Below, one piece after another: positions 8,947 to 16,715 of a DNA stretch of 64,000 bases. Under the pieces are notes generated by a model. The model saw only the letters and a program-made list of their open reading frames with translations. It ran no database searches and was not told the DNA's origin. The translations under genes were made by a program, and so were the position numbers. The stretch is from Micromonospora sp. LH3U1 (GTDB lineage Bacteria > Actinomycetota > Actinomycetes > Mycobacteriales > Micromonosporaceae): assembly GCF_028475105.1 (NCBI RefSeq), contig NZ_CP116936.1:744001-808000 (forward strand), given 5' to 3'. Every line of letters starts with the position of its first letter. The first letter of the stretch is position 1.

Positions 8947-9212
8947 GCGATCTCTCCGTCAGGTCGGGTGCGCCGTCAGGGTAGCCAGCGCGGCGCAAAC
9001 CTGATGCCCCCGCTACCGGGTGCCGCGTTGCTCGGGCCGGTCGTAACGGGCAGGATCCTGGCATGGCATTCGACGCGCGCGCCGCGGACCGCTCCGGCAG
9101 CCGACCCAGACGGGACGTCAGCCGCCCGGGCGTGGCCCGGCGTGCCCGTGCGGCCACGCCGGCGGGCAGCCCTGGTCCCGACGAGCCGGTCGCGCTCGCC
9201 GATCCGGTGACC

Positions 9213-9968
9213 ATGCGGCTCGACGGGCGGGTCGCCCTGGTGACCGGAGCGGGCAGCCCGGACGGCATCGGGTACGCCACCGCCCGGCGACTCGCCGACC
9301 TGGGCGCTCGCGTGGCCATCGTCTCCACCACCCGGCGCATCCACGAGCGGGCCACCGAACTGGGGGTGACCGGCTTCGTCGCGGATCTGACCGACGAGTC
9401 CGAGGTCGGCGCGCTCGCCGACGCGGTAGCCGAGCAGTTGGGTGACGTCGAGGTGCTGGTCAACAACGCCGGCCTGGCCAGTCGGGCCAGCCAGGGTGTG
9501 CTGCGGCCGGTCGCGCAGCTGACCTACGACGAGTGGCGCGGCGAGATCGACCGCAACCTGTCCACCGCGTTCCTGTGCAGTCGGGCGTTCATCGGCGGGA
9601 TGGCCGAGCGGGGCTGGGGTCGGATCGTCAACCTGGCCGCCACGGCCGGCCCGGTCAACGCTCTGCCCACCGAGGCCGCGTACGCCGCGGCGAAGGCCGG
9701 GGTCGTCGGGCTGACCCGGGCGCTGGCCATGGAGATGATCGCCGACGGCGTGACCGTCAACGCGGTGGCTCCCGGCACCATCTACACCGCCGCGTCCACG
9801 ATGGCGGAGATCAAGCAGGGGCTGGGCACCCCGGTGGGTCGGCCCGGCACTCCGGACGAGGTCGCGGCGGCGATCAGCTTCCTCTGCTCGCCGGCGGCCT
9901 CGTACATCACCGGTCAGATGCTGGTGGTGGACGGCGGCAACAGCGTTCGTGAGGCCCGGTTCCGCTGA
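9213..9968 (+). CDS. SDR-family oxidoreductase (FabG-like)
   Basis: A 251-residue classical SDR. The Rossmann motif is [10 protein letters not shown] near residue 10, an insertion variant of TGxxxGxG; NNAG follows near 88, catalytic Ser in LAATAGPV is replaced by the neighbouring Thr/Ala context, and the Tyr-Lys pair appears in AAYAAAKAG near 155. The C-terminal [11 protein letters not shown] is typical of FabG-type enzymes. Apparent lack of the usual catalytic Ser should be verified. ATG 9213 is preferred; the open frame extends upstream to 9063 through Arg/Ala-rich sequence that homologs would not be expected to have. The gene lies between two DUF4190 genes of opposite strand. Confidence 0.88.
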   Translation: MRLDGRVALVTGAGSPDGIGYATARRLADLGARVAIVSTTRRIHERATELGVTGFVADLTDESEVGALADAVAEQLGDVEVLVNNAGLASRASQGVLRPVAQLTYDEWRGEIDRNLSTAFLCSRAFIGGMAERGWGRIVNLAATAGPVNALPTEAAYAAAKAGVVGLTRALAMEMIADGVTVNAVAPGTIYTAASTMAEIKQGLGTPVGRPGTPDEVAAAISFLCSPAASYITGQMLVVDGGNSVREARFR

Positions 9969-9995
9969 CCACGGTGGACCGTCCCGGATCGCCGG

Positions 9996-10535
9996 TCAGT
10001 AACCCCCGTTGTCGCCGGTGTTGCCGAGGGCGACCAGGGCCAGCCACCCGCAGCAGGCCAGCACGGTGAGCCCGGTGAAGACGTAGCCGAGGATGAGCCC
10101 CCAGGTGGCGAGCTGGTCGCCCTCCTCGCCGCTGGTGCGGATCTGCCGCTTGGCCACGTGGCCGAGGACGGCACCGGCCGGCGGAAACACGAAGGCGAAC
10201 ACCAGGGACAGGATCGCCAGCACGTTGGTGCCCCGACCGGGCCCGGACGGCGGTGGGCCGTACTGACCGTAGGGGCCCTGCGGGGGGTACGGCGGCTGCT
10301 GGCTCCAGTGCGCCGACTGCTGCGGCCCCTGCTGCCCGTACGGCGACGGTTCGTCCGCTGGCGGCCCGTACGGTGAGCGTTCCGCCGGTAGCTCGAACGA
10401 GGGCTGGTCGGGCTGCGGCGCGTACGGCGGCTGGCCGGCCGGCGGCGGCGCGTACGGCGACTGATCCCTGGGTGGCTCGTAGGGTGACGGTGGTTGGTCG
10501 TCCCCTGGCGGTCCCGACGGCGGCGGGTAGCTCAC
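9996..10535 (-). CDS. DUF4190 membrane protein, second paralog
   Basis: A 179-residue paralog of the protein at 8407-8946. The N-terminal 100 residues are rich in Pro, Tyr and Gln (SPYAPP, QPPYAPQP, SPYGPP repeats). Two membrane segments (about 103-122 and 143-170) enclose the conserved loop GAVLGHVAKRQIRTSGEEGDQ, which matches the paralog's loop. The function is unknown. It converges with the SDR gene, leaving 27 bases between the ends, and is divergent from the acyl-CoA dehydrogenase gene. Confidence 0.9.
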   Translation of the reverse strand: MSYPPPSGPPGDDQPPSPYEPPRDQSPYAPPPAGQPPYAPQPDQPSFELPAERSPYGPPADEPSPYGQQGPQQSAHWSQQPPYPPQGPYGQYGPPPSGPGRGTNVLAILSLVFAFVFPPAGAVLGHVAKRQIRTSGEEGDQLATWGLILGYVFTGLTVLACCGWLALVALGNTGDNGGY

Positions 10536-10711
10536 GGCTGTCCTCCTCCTGCCGGTGCCGGAAAAGTCCCTCTTGCCGGACGCTACCCGTAGCGGTGAAC
10601 CTTTTCACAGCGGTTGTGTGGACTGGTCATCTTGGCCCTGCTGGCCCGGAGGCCGATACTGACCCAGCGTTCAGTTACCCACGAGTAGTGCGCTGATCTT
10701 CGGAGGCTGAG

Positions 10712-11908
10712 ATGGCTCGACTCGCCCAGACGCCCGGCCTGACCGATGTGCAGCGGTCGATCCTGGAGACCGTGCGGGAGTTCGCCGACAAGGAGATCAT
10801 CCCGCACGCACAGCGGCTGGAACACGCCGACGAGTACCCGACCGACATCCTCGACGGCATGCGCGAGATGGGCCTGTTCGGCCTCACCATCGACGAGGAG
10901 CACGGCGGGCTCGGCGAGTCGCTGCTCACCTACGCGCTGGTGGTGGAGCAGCTGTCCCGGGGCTGGATGTCGATCTCCGGCATCGTCAACACCCACTTCA
11001 TCGTGGCGTACCTGATCTCTCAGCACGGCTCCGCCGAGCAGAAGGCCCGGCTGCTGCCGAAGATGGCCACCGGCGAGGTGCGCGGCGCGTTCTCCATGTC
11101 CGAGCCGGAGACCGGTTCCGACGTCTCAGCGATCAAGTCCCGGGCCGTCCGCGACGGCGACAACTACGTGCTCAACGGGCAGAAGATGTGGCTGACCAAC
11201 GGGGCGTACTCCTCGGTGGTGGCCACTCTGGTCAAGACCGACACCGGCGCCGAGTCGGTGTACGGCAACATGAGCACGTTCCTGCTCGAGAAGGAGCCGG
11301 GCTTCGGCGAGACCGCCCCCGGCCTCACCATCCCCGGCAAGATCGAGAAAATGGGCTACAAGGGCGTCGAGACCACCGAGATGGTGCTCGACGGGGTCAC
11401 CGTGCCCGACTCGGCGATCCTCGGCGGCGCCGACAAGGTGGGCCGAGGCTTCTACCAGATGATGGACGGCATCGAGGTGGGCCGGGTCAACGTGGCCGCC
11501 CGTGCCTGCGGCATCTCCATCCGCGCCTTCGAGTTGGCGGTCAGCTACGCCCAGCAGCGCAAGACCTTCGGCCAGCCGCTCGCCAAGCACCAGGCGATCG
11601 CCTTCAAGCTCGCCGAGATGGGCACGAAGATCGAGGCCGCCCACGCCCTCATGGTCAACGCCGCACGACTCAAGGACGCCGGCCAACGCAACGACGTCGA
11701 GGCGGGGATGGCCAAGCTGCTCGCCTCTGAATACTGCGCCGAGGTCGTCCAGGAGGCGTTCCGCATCCACGGCGGCTACGGCTACTCCAAGGAGTACGAG
11801 ATCGAGCGGCTGATGCGGGAGGCCCCGTTTCTGCTTATCGGCGAGGGCACCTCGGAGATCCAGAAGACCATCATCTCCCGCGGCCTGCTCAAGGAGTACA
11901 AGCTCTAA
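10712..11908 (+). CDS. Acyl-CoA dehydrogenase
   Basis: A 398-residue FAD-dependent acyl-CoA dehydrogenase. Family signatures are AFSMSEPETGSD near residue 130, QKMWLTNGA near 155, RKTFGQPLAKHQA near 285 and the C-terminal GEGTSEIQKTIISR whose Glu is the expected catalytic base. The frame is full-length and an AGGCTGAG site precedes ATG 10712. In Streptomyces, as I recall, a similar dehydrogenase clusters with a malyl-CoA lyase and a MaoC hydratase, so methylsuccinyl-CoA dehydrogenase is a reasonable candidate role, but short branched-chain substrates cannot be excluded. Its 3' end overlaps the convergent membrane gene by 20 bases. Confidence 0.93.
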   Translation: MARLAQTPGLTDVQRSILETVREFADKEIIPHAQRLEHADEYPTDILDGMREMGLFGLTIDEEHGGLGESLLTYALVVEQLSRGWMSISGIVNTHFIVAYLISQHGSAEQKARLLPKMATGEVRGAFSMSEPETGSDVSAIKSRAVRDGDNYVLNGQKMWLTNGAYSSVVATLVKTDTGAESVYGNMSTFLLEKEPGFGETAPGLTIPGKIEKMGYKGVETTEMVLDGVTVPDSAILGGADKVGRGFYQMMDGIEVGRVNVAARACGISIRAFELAVSYAQQRKTFGQPLAKHQAIAFKLAEMGTKIEAAHALMVNAARLKDAGQRNDVEAGMAKLLASEYCAEVVQEAFRIHGGYGYSKEYEIERLMREAPFLLIGEGTSEIQKTIISRGLLKEYKL

Positions 11909-12659
11909 TCTGCGCGTCAGCCGGCTCCCCGGCCAGGTCCTGCGGTCGGAACCGGTACTCCTCGATCGCGGCGATCAGCCGGTCCTCCGGCACCGCCGTG
12001 TCCCTGCCGCCGACCACCGGAGCGGGCTGCAGCGACCGCCAGACCGCGGGCCGCAGCCGTACGCCGTTCAGCCGACCGTCGCGCCGGTGCGGGCTGACCC
12101 GGTCGATGTTCGTCCAGTCCAGGACCTGGCGGCCGTGCCGGATCGCGCTGGCGGTGAGCGCGAGCTGACCCGTGAACCGCGCCTGCGCGTAGGCCGTCCG
12201 ACCGAGCCATGCCGCGACTCCGACGGCGAGCACCGGCCGGACGATGTCGACCCAGAGTCCCTGCTCAGGCAGGCTGGCCAGCAGGACTGCCCCGATCATG
12301 GTCAGCATGACCCACTCTGCCGCCAGATCGATCCAGCCGGCGAGCGACCGGCGTGCCACCAGGCCGGGTTCGACCGTGTCCAGGCCGGTGACCCGCTCCC
12401 GCCAGTGCAGTTGGCCGTCTCGCGGCGGCCACCACCGTCCGGCCAGCGGACGGACGCCGATGGTCAGCCAAGCAGCCAAGCTCACTGCGGAGGAGTCCAC
12501 CTGGGGCACCCGGAGCAACCCACCGGCCGTCACCCCCGCTACCAGCGCCGCGACCGTCAGTGCCAGGAACCGGCGAGGCCAGAGCCCGTCGTCCAGCGAA
12601 GGCACGCGGCTCAGCCGCGAAAAGGACACAACCGCAGCGTACGACCCCCACGCAGCCAT
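11889..12659 (-). CDS. Membrane protein with PH-like C-terminal domain
   Basis: About 256 residues. Three hydrophobic segments are predicted: FLALTVAALVAGVTAGGLL, the region AAEWVMLTMIGAVLLASL, and IVRPVLAVGVAAWLG. The C-terminal third (ALTASAIRHGRQVLDW to GVRLRP) resembles the beta-strand pattern of bacterial PH domains. ATG 12659 is chosen because the open frame further upstream runs into the palindromic repeat at 12678-12752, which is unlikely to be coding. I do not recognise the protein. It converges with the acyl-CoA dehydrogenase gene and overlaps its last 20 bases. Confidence 0.75.
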   Translation of the reverse strand: MAAWGSYAAVVSFSRLSRVPSLDDGLWPRRFLALTVAALVAGVTAGGLLRVPQVDSSAVSLAAWLTIGVRPLAGRWWPPRDGQLHWRERVTGLDTVEPGLVARRSLAGWIDLAAEWVMLTMIGAVLLASLPEQGLWVDIVRPVLAVGVAAWLGRTAYAQARFTGQLALTASAIRHGRQVLDWTNIDRVSPHRRDGRLNGVRLRPAVWRSLQPAPVVGGRDTAVPEDRLIAAIEEYRFRPQDLAGEPADAQIRACTP

Positions 12660-12677
12660 GCCTCCCGCCCCTGCTCC

Positions 12678-12768
12678 GTCGATCATGGAGTTGTGGTGGG
12701 GGACAGACGCGGTAATAAACCGCGATTCTGGCACCACAACTCCATGATCGACGTGGGGTGGGGGTTAG
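12678..12768 (-). repeat. Hairpin cassette, copy 1 (stop codon, C-tract, 21-bp palindrome)
   Basis: Perfect 21-bp inverted arms at 12678-12698 and 12732-12752 flank a 33-base loop that holds its own 6-bp hairpin (12708-12713 with 12719-12724). On the minus strand the arms are preceded by a C-rich tract, and the shared edge GGGGTGGGGGTTAG (12755-12768, plus strand) contains the TAA stop of the CoA-binding gene. A second copy lies at 37748-37898. It may act as a terminator or 3'-UTR structure. Confidence 0.85.
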
Positions 12769-13172
12769 GGGAGGCGGGTTAGGTTGGCGGCTGCTCGTTC
12801 TACTATCAGGCAGCGGTCTTCCACGTAGTCCATGCCGGCTTCCTCGGCGATCCGCCGCGCTTCGGCCGAGACGATGCCCAACTGCAGCCAGACCGCCGGG
12901 GCGCCGATCGCCGCCGCGTCGCGGACGACCTGAACGGCGTCAGCGGCCGGCCGGAACACGTCCACCAGGTCGACGGGGTGCGGGATGTCGGCAAGCGTCT
13001 TGTACGCCCGCTCCCCGAAGAGTTCGTCGACGGTCGGGTTGACCGGGATGATCCGCCAGCCGTACTGCTGCATCTGTAGCGGCACGCCGTGCGCGGCCTT
13101 GAACGGGTCACGGGACGCGCCCACGACGGCGATCACGGCGGAGTCGGCGAGGATCTGCTGAGCGGTACGCAC
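12765..13172 (-). CDS. CoA-binding domain protein (YccU-like)
   Basis: A 135-residue single-domain CoA_binding_2 protein. It has the Rossmann-type nucleotide motif VVGASRDPFKAAHGVP near residue 15, IIPVNPTVDELFGERAYKTL near 42, and the PxVWLQLGIVSAEA segment near 92, as in E. coli YccU and in the N-domain of succinyl-CoA synthetase alpha. The role is not established; CoA or acyl-CoA binding is expected. Start GTG 13172. The TAA stop lies at the edge of the repeated hairpin cassette described at 12678-12768. Confidence 0.9.
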   Translation of the reverse strand: MRTAQQILADSAVIAVVGASRDPFKAAHGVPLQMQQYGWRIIPVNPTVDELFGERAYKTLADIPHPVDLVDVFRPAADAVQVVRDAAAIGAPAVWLQLGIVSAEARRIAEEAGMDYVEDRCLIVERAAANLTRLP

Positions 13173-13197
13173 CCGCCGACTGTAGCTCTGGCGTCGG

Positions 13198-14241
13198 CTA
13201 GAGCAGAGTCAACTGCTCGGCGGTTGGCGGCGGCGGCTCGGGCAGGCTGCGGTTGTCGCCCTGCTCGGCGCGGTGCAACCCGTGCCGGCGGGCGGCGATC
13301 CGCACCCGCGCGGTCAACTCCCGCTGGTACGCCTGCGGGGCGTACGCACCGGCCCGGTAGAGCTCGCGGTAGCGGGGCACGAGGTGCGGGTGCTCCCGGG
13401 CGAGCCAACCCGCGTACCACTCCCGAGCGCCGGACCGCAGGTGCAGGGGCAGGGCGGTCACGCTCGTCGCACCGGCTGCGGCGATCGCCGACACCGTGGC
13501 CTCGATCGACTCGTCGTCGTCGCTCAGGCCGGGCAGGATCGGGGCCATCAGCACCCCGACGGAGAAGCCGGCGTCGGCAAGTGCCCGGACCGCGTCCAAC
13601 CGGCGGCGCGGGTGCGGTGTGCCCGGCTCGACGGCACGCCAGAGCGGCTCGTCGACGAACCCCACCGAGAAGGAGATGCCGACCCTGGTCACCTCGGCCG
13701 CCTCGCGCAGCAGCGGCAGGTCTCGCAGGATCAGCGTGCCCTTGGTCAGGATCGAGAACGGGTTCGCGAAGTCCCGCAGAGCCGCGATGATCTGCGGCAT
13801 CAGCCGGTAACGCCCCTCGGCACGCTGGTAGCAGTCCACGTTGGTGCCCATCGCGACGTGCGCGCCCCGCCATCTGGGCGCGGCCAACTCCCGACGAACC
13901 AGCTCACCGGCGTTGACCTTGACGATCACCTTCCGGTCGAAATCCGCCCCGGCGTCGAGGTCGAGATAGGTGTGAGTATTTCTTGCGAAGCAGTAGACGC
14001 ACGCATGAGAACAGCCTCGGTATGGGTTGATGGTCCACTCGAAGGGGACGCGGGACTGCCCGGGCACCCGGTTGAGGATGGACTTGGCCTGCACCTCGTA
14101 GAAGGTCATCCCGGCGAACTCGGGGGTGTCGAAGGTGCGGGCGATGGCGCCGGGCAGCGCCAGCGGCAGGGGTGGCGTCGCTGGCGCTGCCCGCTCGGGG
14201 TCTCCCTCAACCGGGGGAGCGGTGAGGTTGTCCCAGCGCAT
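13198..14241 (-). CDS. Rv2578c-family radical SAM protein
   Basis: A 347-residue radical SAM enzyme. The cluster-binding CSHACVYC lies at residues 77-84 (Cys 77, 81, 84; CxxxCxxC), followed by FARNTHTYLDLDAG, which marks the Rv2578c/SplB-related group. The TIM-barrel half continues with GTNVDCYQRAEGRY and SILTKGTLILRD. The chemistry is unknown; relatives are linked to DNA repair, and M. tuberculosis Rv2578c is, as I recall, DNA-damage induced. ATG 14241 is 9 bases from a LexA-type box (14251-14266). The open frame upstream to 15726 is antisense to other genes and is rejected. Confidence 0.92.
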   Translation of the reverse strand: MRWDNLTAPPVEGDPERAAPATPPLPLALPGAIARTFDTPEFAGMTFYEVQAKSILNRVPGQSRVPFEWTINPYRGCSHACVYCFARNTHTYLDLDAGADFDRKVIVKVNAGELVRRELAAPRWRGAHVAMGTNVDCYQRAEGRYRLMPQIIAALRDFANPFSILTKGTLILRDLPLLREAAEVTRVGISFSVGFVDEPLWRAVEPGTPHPRRRLDAVRALADAGFSVGVLMAPILPGLSDDDESIEATVSAIAAAGATSVTALPLHLRSGAREWYAGWLAREHPHLVPRYRELYRAGAYAPQAYQRELTARVRIAARRHGLHRAEQGDNRSLPEPPPPTAEQLTLL

Positions 14242-14250
14242 GGGCACTAT

Positions 14251-14266
14251 TCGAACACACGTACGA
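14251..14266 (-). promoter_or_regulatory. Candidate LexA (SOS) box
   Basis: TCGAACACACGTACGA differs at one position from the mycobacterial/actinobacterial LexA consensus TCGAAC-N4-GTTCGA. It lies directly upstream of the radical SAM gene start at 14241, close enough to block transcription. The opposite-strand DCC gene starts 69 bases away and could share the control. Confidence 0.7.
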
Positions 14267-14334
14267 ATCGAGTGCAAGTGACCCGCCGTACACCGGTGGT
14301 CGTTCCGGTGGTCGGAGAGGGGAGGATGGACACC

Positions 14335-14754
14335 ATGGAGACGTCGACCTTCGTCTACGACGGGGACTGCGCGTTCTGCACGCGCTGCGCGGAGTTCATC
14401 GCACGCCGCATCCCCACCGCCGCCCGGGTGGTGCCCTGGCAGTTCGCCGATCTGGACGCGCTCGGGCTCACGGCCGTCGAGTGCGAGGAGGCCGTGCAGT
14501 GGGTCGGCGCGGACGACTCGCGCGCTGCGGGTCCGGACGCCATCGCGAAGCTGCTCGCCGCGAGTGGTCCGCTCTGGCGGGTCGCCGGTGCCGGCCTGCG
14601 GTTTCCGCCGGTACGCGTCGCGGCCTGGCCGGCGTACCGCTGGGTGGCGCGCAACCGGCACCGACTGCCGGGCGGCACGGCGGCCTGCTCCCTCCCGCAG
14701 GAGGCCCGGGAACGGCTCTACGGTCCGACCGGTCGCCCGACCACGGGGGCCTGA
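14335..14754 (+). CDS. DCC-family thiol-disulfide oxidoreductase-like protein (DUF393)
   Basis: A 139-residue DUF393 protein named for the motif DGDCAFCTRC near residue 8, a DxDCxxC variant of a thioredoxin-like active site. VVPWQFADLDALGL and the C-terminal AAWPAYRWVARNRHRLPG segment are also family-typical. ATG 14335 is favoured over ATG 14326 because GAGAGGGGAGG sits 9 bases upstream, while it would abut 14326. It converges with the HTTM membrane gene, overlapping it by 37 bases. DCC proteins are often encoded next to or fused with HTTM/VKGC-like proteins, which supports a joint role. Confidence 0.88.
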   Translation: METSTFVYDGDCAFCTRCAEFIARRIPTAARVVPWQFADLDALGLTAVECEEAVQWVGADDSRAAGPDAIAKLLAASGPLWRVAGAGLRFPPVRVAAWPAYRWVARNRHRLPGGTAACSLPQEARERLYGPTGRPTTGA

Positions 14755-15695
14755 TCGCCGAGCGGCGTTGGGTCCGGACCGACTCCCACCGGGGCCTGGT
14801 CGGGTAACGCCGGCTGCGTGTCGACGCCCACCGGGTCGGGTGCCGGGGCGTTCGTCACCGGCCCGGGAGTTTCGCGGCCGACGAGCCGGCGGGCCCAGAC
14901 CAGTGGGCGGACCCGCTCCAGCGGAAGGAAGCTGGTCATCGCGGCCAGGTGCGGCGCGAACGAGATCGTGATGGTCGCGATGGTGACCGCGTGGAACGAG
15001 TAGAAGAAGCCGACCATGGCGAGTCGCCAGCGGGCCGGCAGGAGGAAGACCACCGGGCTCAGCAGTTCGAAGGCCACGATGCCGAACTGGGCGACGATCA
15101 GCAGGTACGGCACCTGGGCGATCAGGTCCGCCAGGTCGGTGCCGCGCCGGATGATCGCGCGGGCCAGGACCGAGCCGGTCAGCCAGTCCAGGCCGCCGAA
15201 CCGCAGCTTGGCCCAGGCGGCGAGGAAATATGTGCAGATCACCGCGATCTGGGTGACTCGCAGGGCCCAGCCACCGGCCTCGGTGCGGGTGGTGTCGCCG
15301 TGCCGGGCCCGACCCGCGGTGGGGAGCACGGCGAGTGCGATGAGCAGCCCGAACCGGTCGTGGTCGACCTTTCCGTAGCTCATCGCGATGATCATCCACT
15401 CCAGGTACAGCGCGCAGACCGCCCAACCGAGCAGGCGGGGTGCCCGTCCGGTCGCGGCGAGGAGCGCGAGCAGCAGCAACGACCAGAAGATCACCGCCAC
15501 CAGGGCCGGGGTCGGGGTCGGCAGGGGGAGTAGGCGGCCGATCAGCAGTGGCTGATACAGGTCGCCGGGCACGGTGACCCGGGTGCGTACCCAGGGCGTG
15601 AAGATCACCAGGTCGGCGGCGACGAAGAGGTAGATGAGGGTCCGGAACGCGGCCACCCGGCCCCGCGGCACGGGCTCGGTCAGCCAGCGGCTCAT
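14718..15695 (-). CDS. HTTM-domain membrane protein
   Basis: A 325-residue polytopic membrane protein with the horizontally transferred transmembrane (HTTM) domain also found in vitamin-K-dependent gamma-carboxylase. About six to seven helices are predicted, with VAAFRTLIYLFVAADLVIF at the N-terminus, YFLAAWAKLRFGGLDWLTG and FYSFHAVTIATITISFAPH in the core. The last 60 residues are a Pro-rich, probably disordered tail that reaches into the convergent DCC gene. Its start overlaps the stop of the upstream 146-residue gene by 4 bases (ATGA), so the two are co-translated. Confidence 0.88.
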   Translation of the reverse strand: MSRWLTEPVPRGRVAAFRTLIYLFVAADLVIFTPWVRTRVTVPGDLYQPLLIGRLLPLPTPTPALVAVIFWSLLLLALLAATGRAPRLLGWAVCALYLEWMIIAMSYGKVDHDRFGLLIALAVLPTAGRARHGDTTRTEAGGWALRVTQIAVICTYFLAAWAKLRFGGLDWLTGSVLARAIIRRGTDLADLIAQVPYLLIVAQFGIVAFELLSPVVFLLPARWRLAMVGFFYSFHAVTIATITISFAPHLAAMTSFLPLERVRPLVWARRLVGRETPGPVTNAPAPDPVGVDTQPALPDQAPVGVGPDPTPLGDQAPVVGRPVGP

Positions 15696-16132
15696 CGGGG
15701 GGCCTGCCAGCGGACGACGGTCTCATCGGTGTGTTGGCCGGTCGGTCGGCCGGTGCGGATGCCGTGCCAGCGGATGACGATGCGGACCTCGACCAGCTCG
15801 GCGGCGGCCGGGTGGCGTTCGGCGTACGCGTCGGCGATCTCGGTGAGCAGCGTCGGGTCGGCGGCGTATCGGGTCTGCTGGCCCTCGATCTCGGCGCGGC
15901 GGATGCCGGTCGCCTCCTGGTCCAGGTCGATCACGGCGCCGGAGCTGTTCACCCCCTCGACACGGGTGTCGGGGGCGGGTGCGTTCGGCGGGTTCGACGT
16001 GGAGTACATCCGGAACGGGCCGAACGGGAAGTCGTCGTCGTTGCCCCAGAAGGTGCCGACGAGCAGCAGGACGAGGCCGATTGCGGTCGCGCCCAGCCGG
16101 GTCACGCGCCCGCGGGTGGTCAGATTCTCCAT
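15692..16132 (-). CDS. Hypothetical single-span membrane protein coupled to HTTM gene
   Basis: A 146-residue protein with one N-terminal membrane segment (about residues 11-30, LGATAIGLVLLLVGTFWG) followed by an extracytoplasmic domain that starts with DDDFPFGPFRMYSTSNPPN. I do not know its family name; the DFPFGPFRMYS segment looks like a conserved core and resembles proteins found with HTTM genes. ATG 16132 is chosen because it places the membrane segment at the N-terminus. ATGA overlap with the HTTM gene indicates an operon and probably a complex. Confidence 0.75.
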   Translation of the reverse strand: MENLTTRGRVTRLGATAIGLVLLLVGTFWGNDDDFPFGPFRMYSTSNPPNAPAPDTRVEGVNSSGAVIDLDQEATGIRRAEIEGQQTRYAADPTLLTEIADAYAERHPAAAELVEVRIVIRWHGIRTGRPTGQHTDETVVRWQAPR

Positions 16133-16237
16133 CGGGTCGTGACGATACGGGATGTACCGACTGCGTCGGGTCCCTCCGACGGTCACCTCGACCTGCCCGG
16201 GCAGGTGATCATGCGTGGGCTTCCGGGGGTACGACGA

Positions 16238-16264
16238 AGGCCGGGCCCGTACCGGGCCCGGCCT
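16238..16264. terminator. Hairpin terminator downstream of trxA
   Basis: A perfect 12-bp stem (AGGCCGGGCCCG and its complement) with a TAC loop follows the trxA stop at 16287 on the minus strand. No U-run is present. The near-symmetry also allows it to work for transcription from the other side. Confidence 0.7.
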
Positions 16265-16286
16265 CGCGTGCCGTCGTGGGGACGGC

Positions 16287-16649
16287 TCAGTGGTTGTGCT
16301 CGGCCAGCTGCTTGCGGACGTCGTCCATGTCCAGTGCCTCGACCTGTTCGATCAGGTTCTCCAGGGCGGACTCGGGAAGGGCGCCCGGCTGGGCGAAGAC
16401 GATGACGCCGTCGCGGATCGCCATGATCGTCGGGATGGACCGGATGTCGAACTTGGCGCCCAGCTCCTGCTGAGCCTCAGTGTCGACCTTGCCGAAGACG
16501 ATGTTCTGGTGCTTCTCAGAGGAGCGCTCGTAGACCGGGGCGAACCGCTTGCACGGACCACACCACTCGGCCCAGAAGTCGACCAGGACGATGCCGTCGT
16601 TGCCGGTCACCTCGTCGAAGTTCGTCGAGGTCAGCTCAACGGTTGCCAT
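16287..16649 (-). CDS. trxA: Thioredoxin
   Basis: A 120-residue thioredoxin with the active site WCGPC at residues 29-33 in DFWAEWCGPCKRF, the conserved cis-Pro in SIPT near 73 and the expected single-domain length. It reduces disulfides in cytoplasmic proteins, using thioredoxin reductase as electron donor. The C-terminus carries a short His-containing tail (AEHNH). A SigR-type promoter (16689-16715) lies about 40 bases upstream and a strong hairpin follows the gene, so it is a monocistronic oxidative-stress gene. Confidence 0.97.
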   Translation of the reverse strand: MATVELTSTNFDEVTGNDGIVLVDFWAEWCGPCKRFAPVYERSSEKHQNIVFGKVDTEAQQELGAKFDIRSIPTIMAIRDGVIVFAQPGALPESALENLIEQVEALDMDDVRKQLAEHNH

Positions 16650-16688
16650 TGCACTCTCCGATCACCGCGGTTTGTCTGCGTCCCGTAG

Positions 16689-16715
16689 AACCAGGGCTGA
16701 CCGTATCGAATTCCC
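16689..16715 (-). promoter_or_regulatory. SigR/SigH-type promoter of trxA
   Basis: On the minus strand GGGAAT (16715-16710) and GTT (16691-16689) are separated by exactly 18 bases. This matches the actinobacterial disulfide-stress sigma consensus GGAAT-N18-GTT. Transcription would begin near 16680, giving a leader of about 30 bases with GGAGAG before the ATG. Confidence 0.75.
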
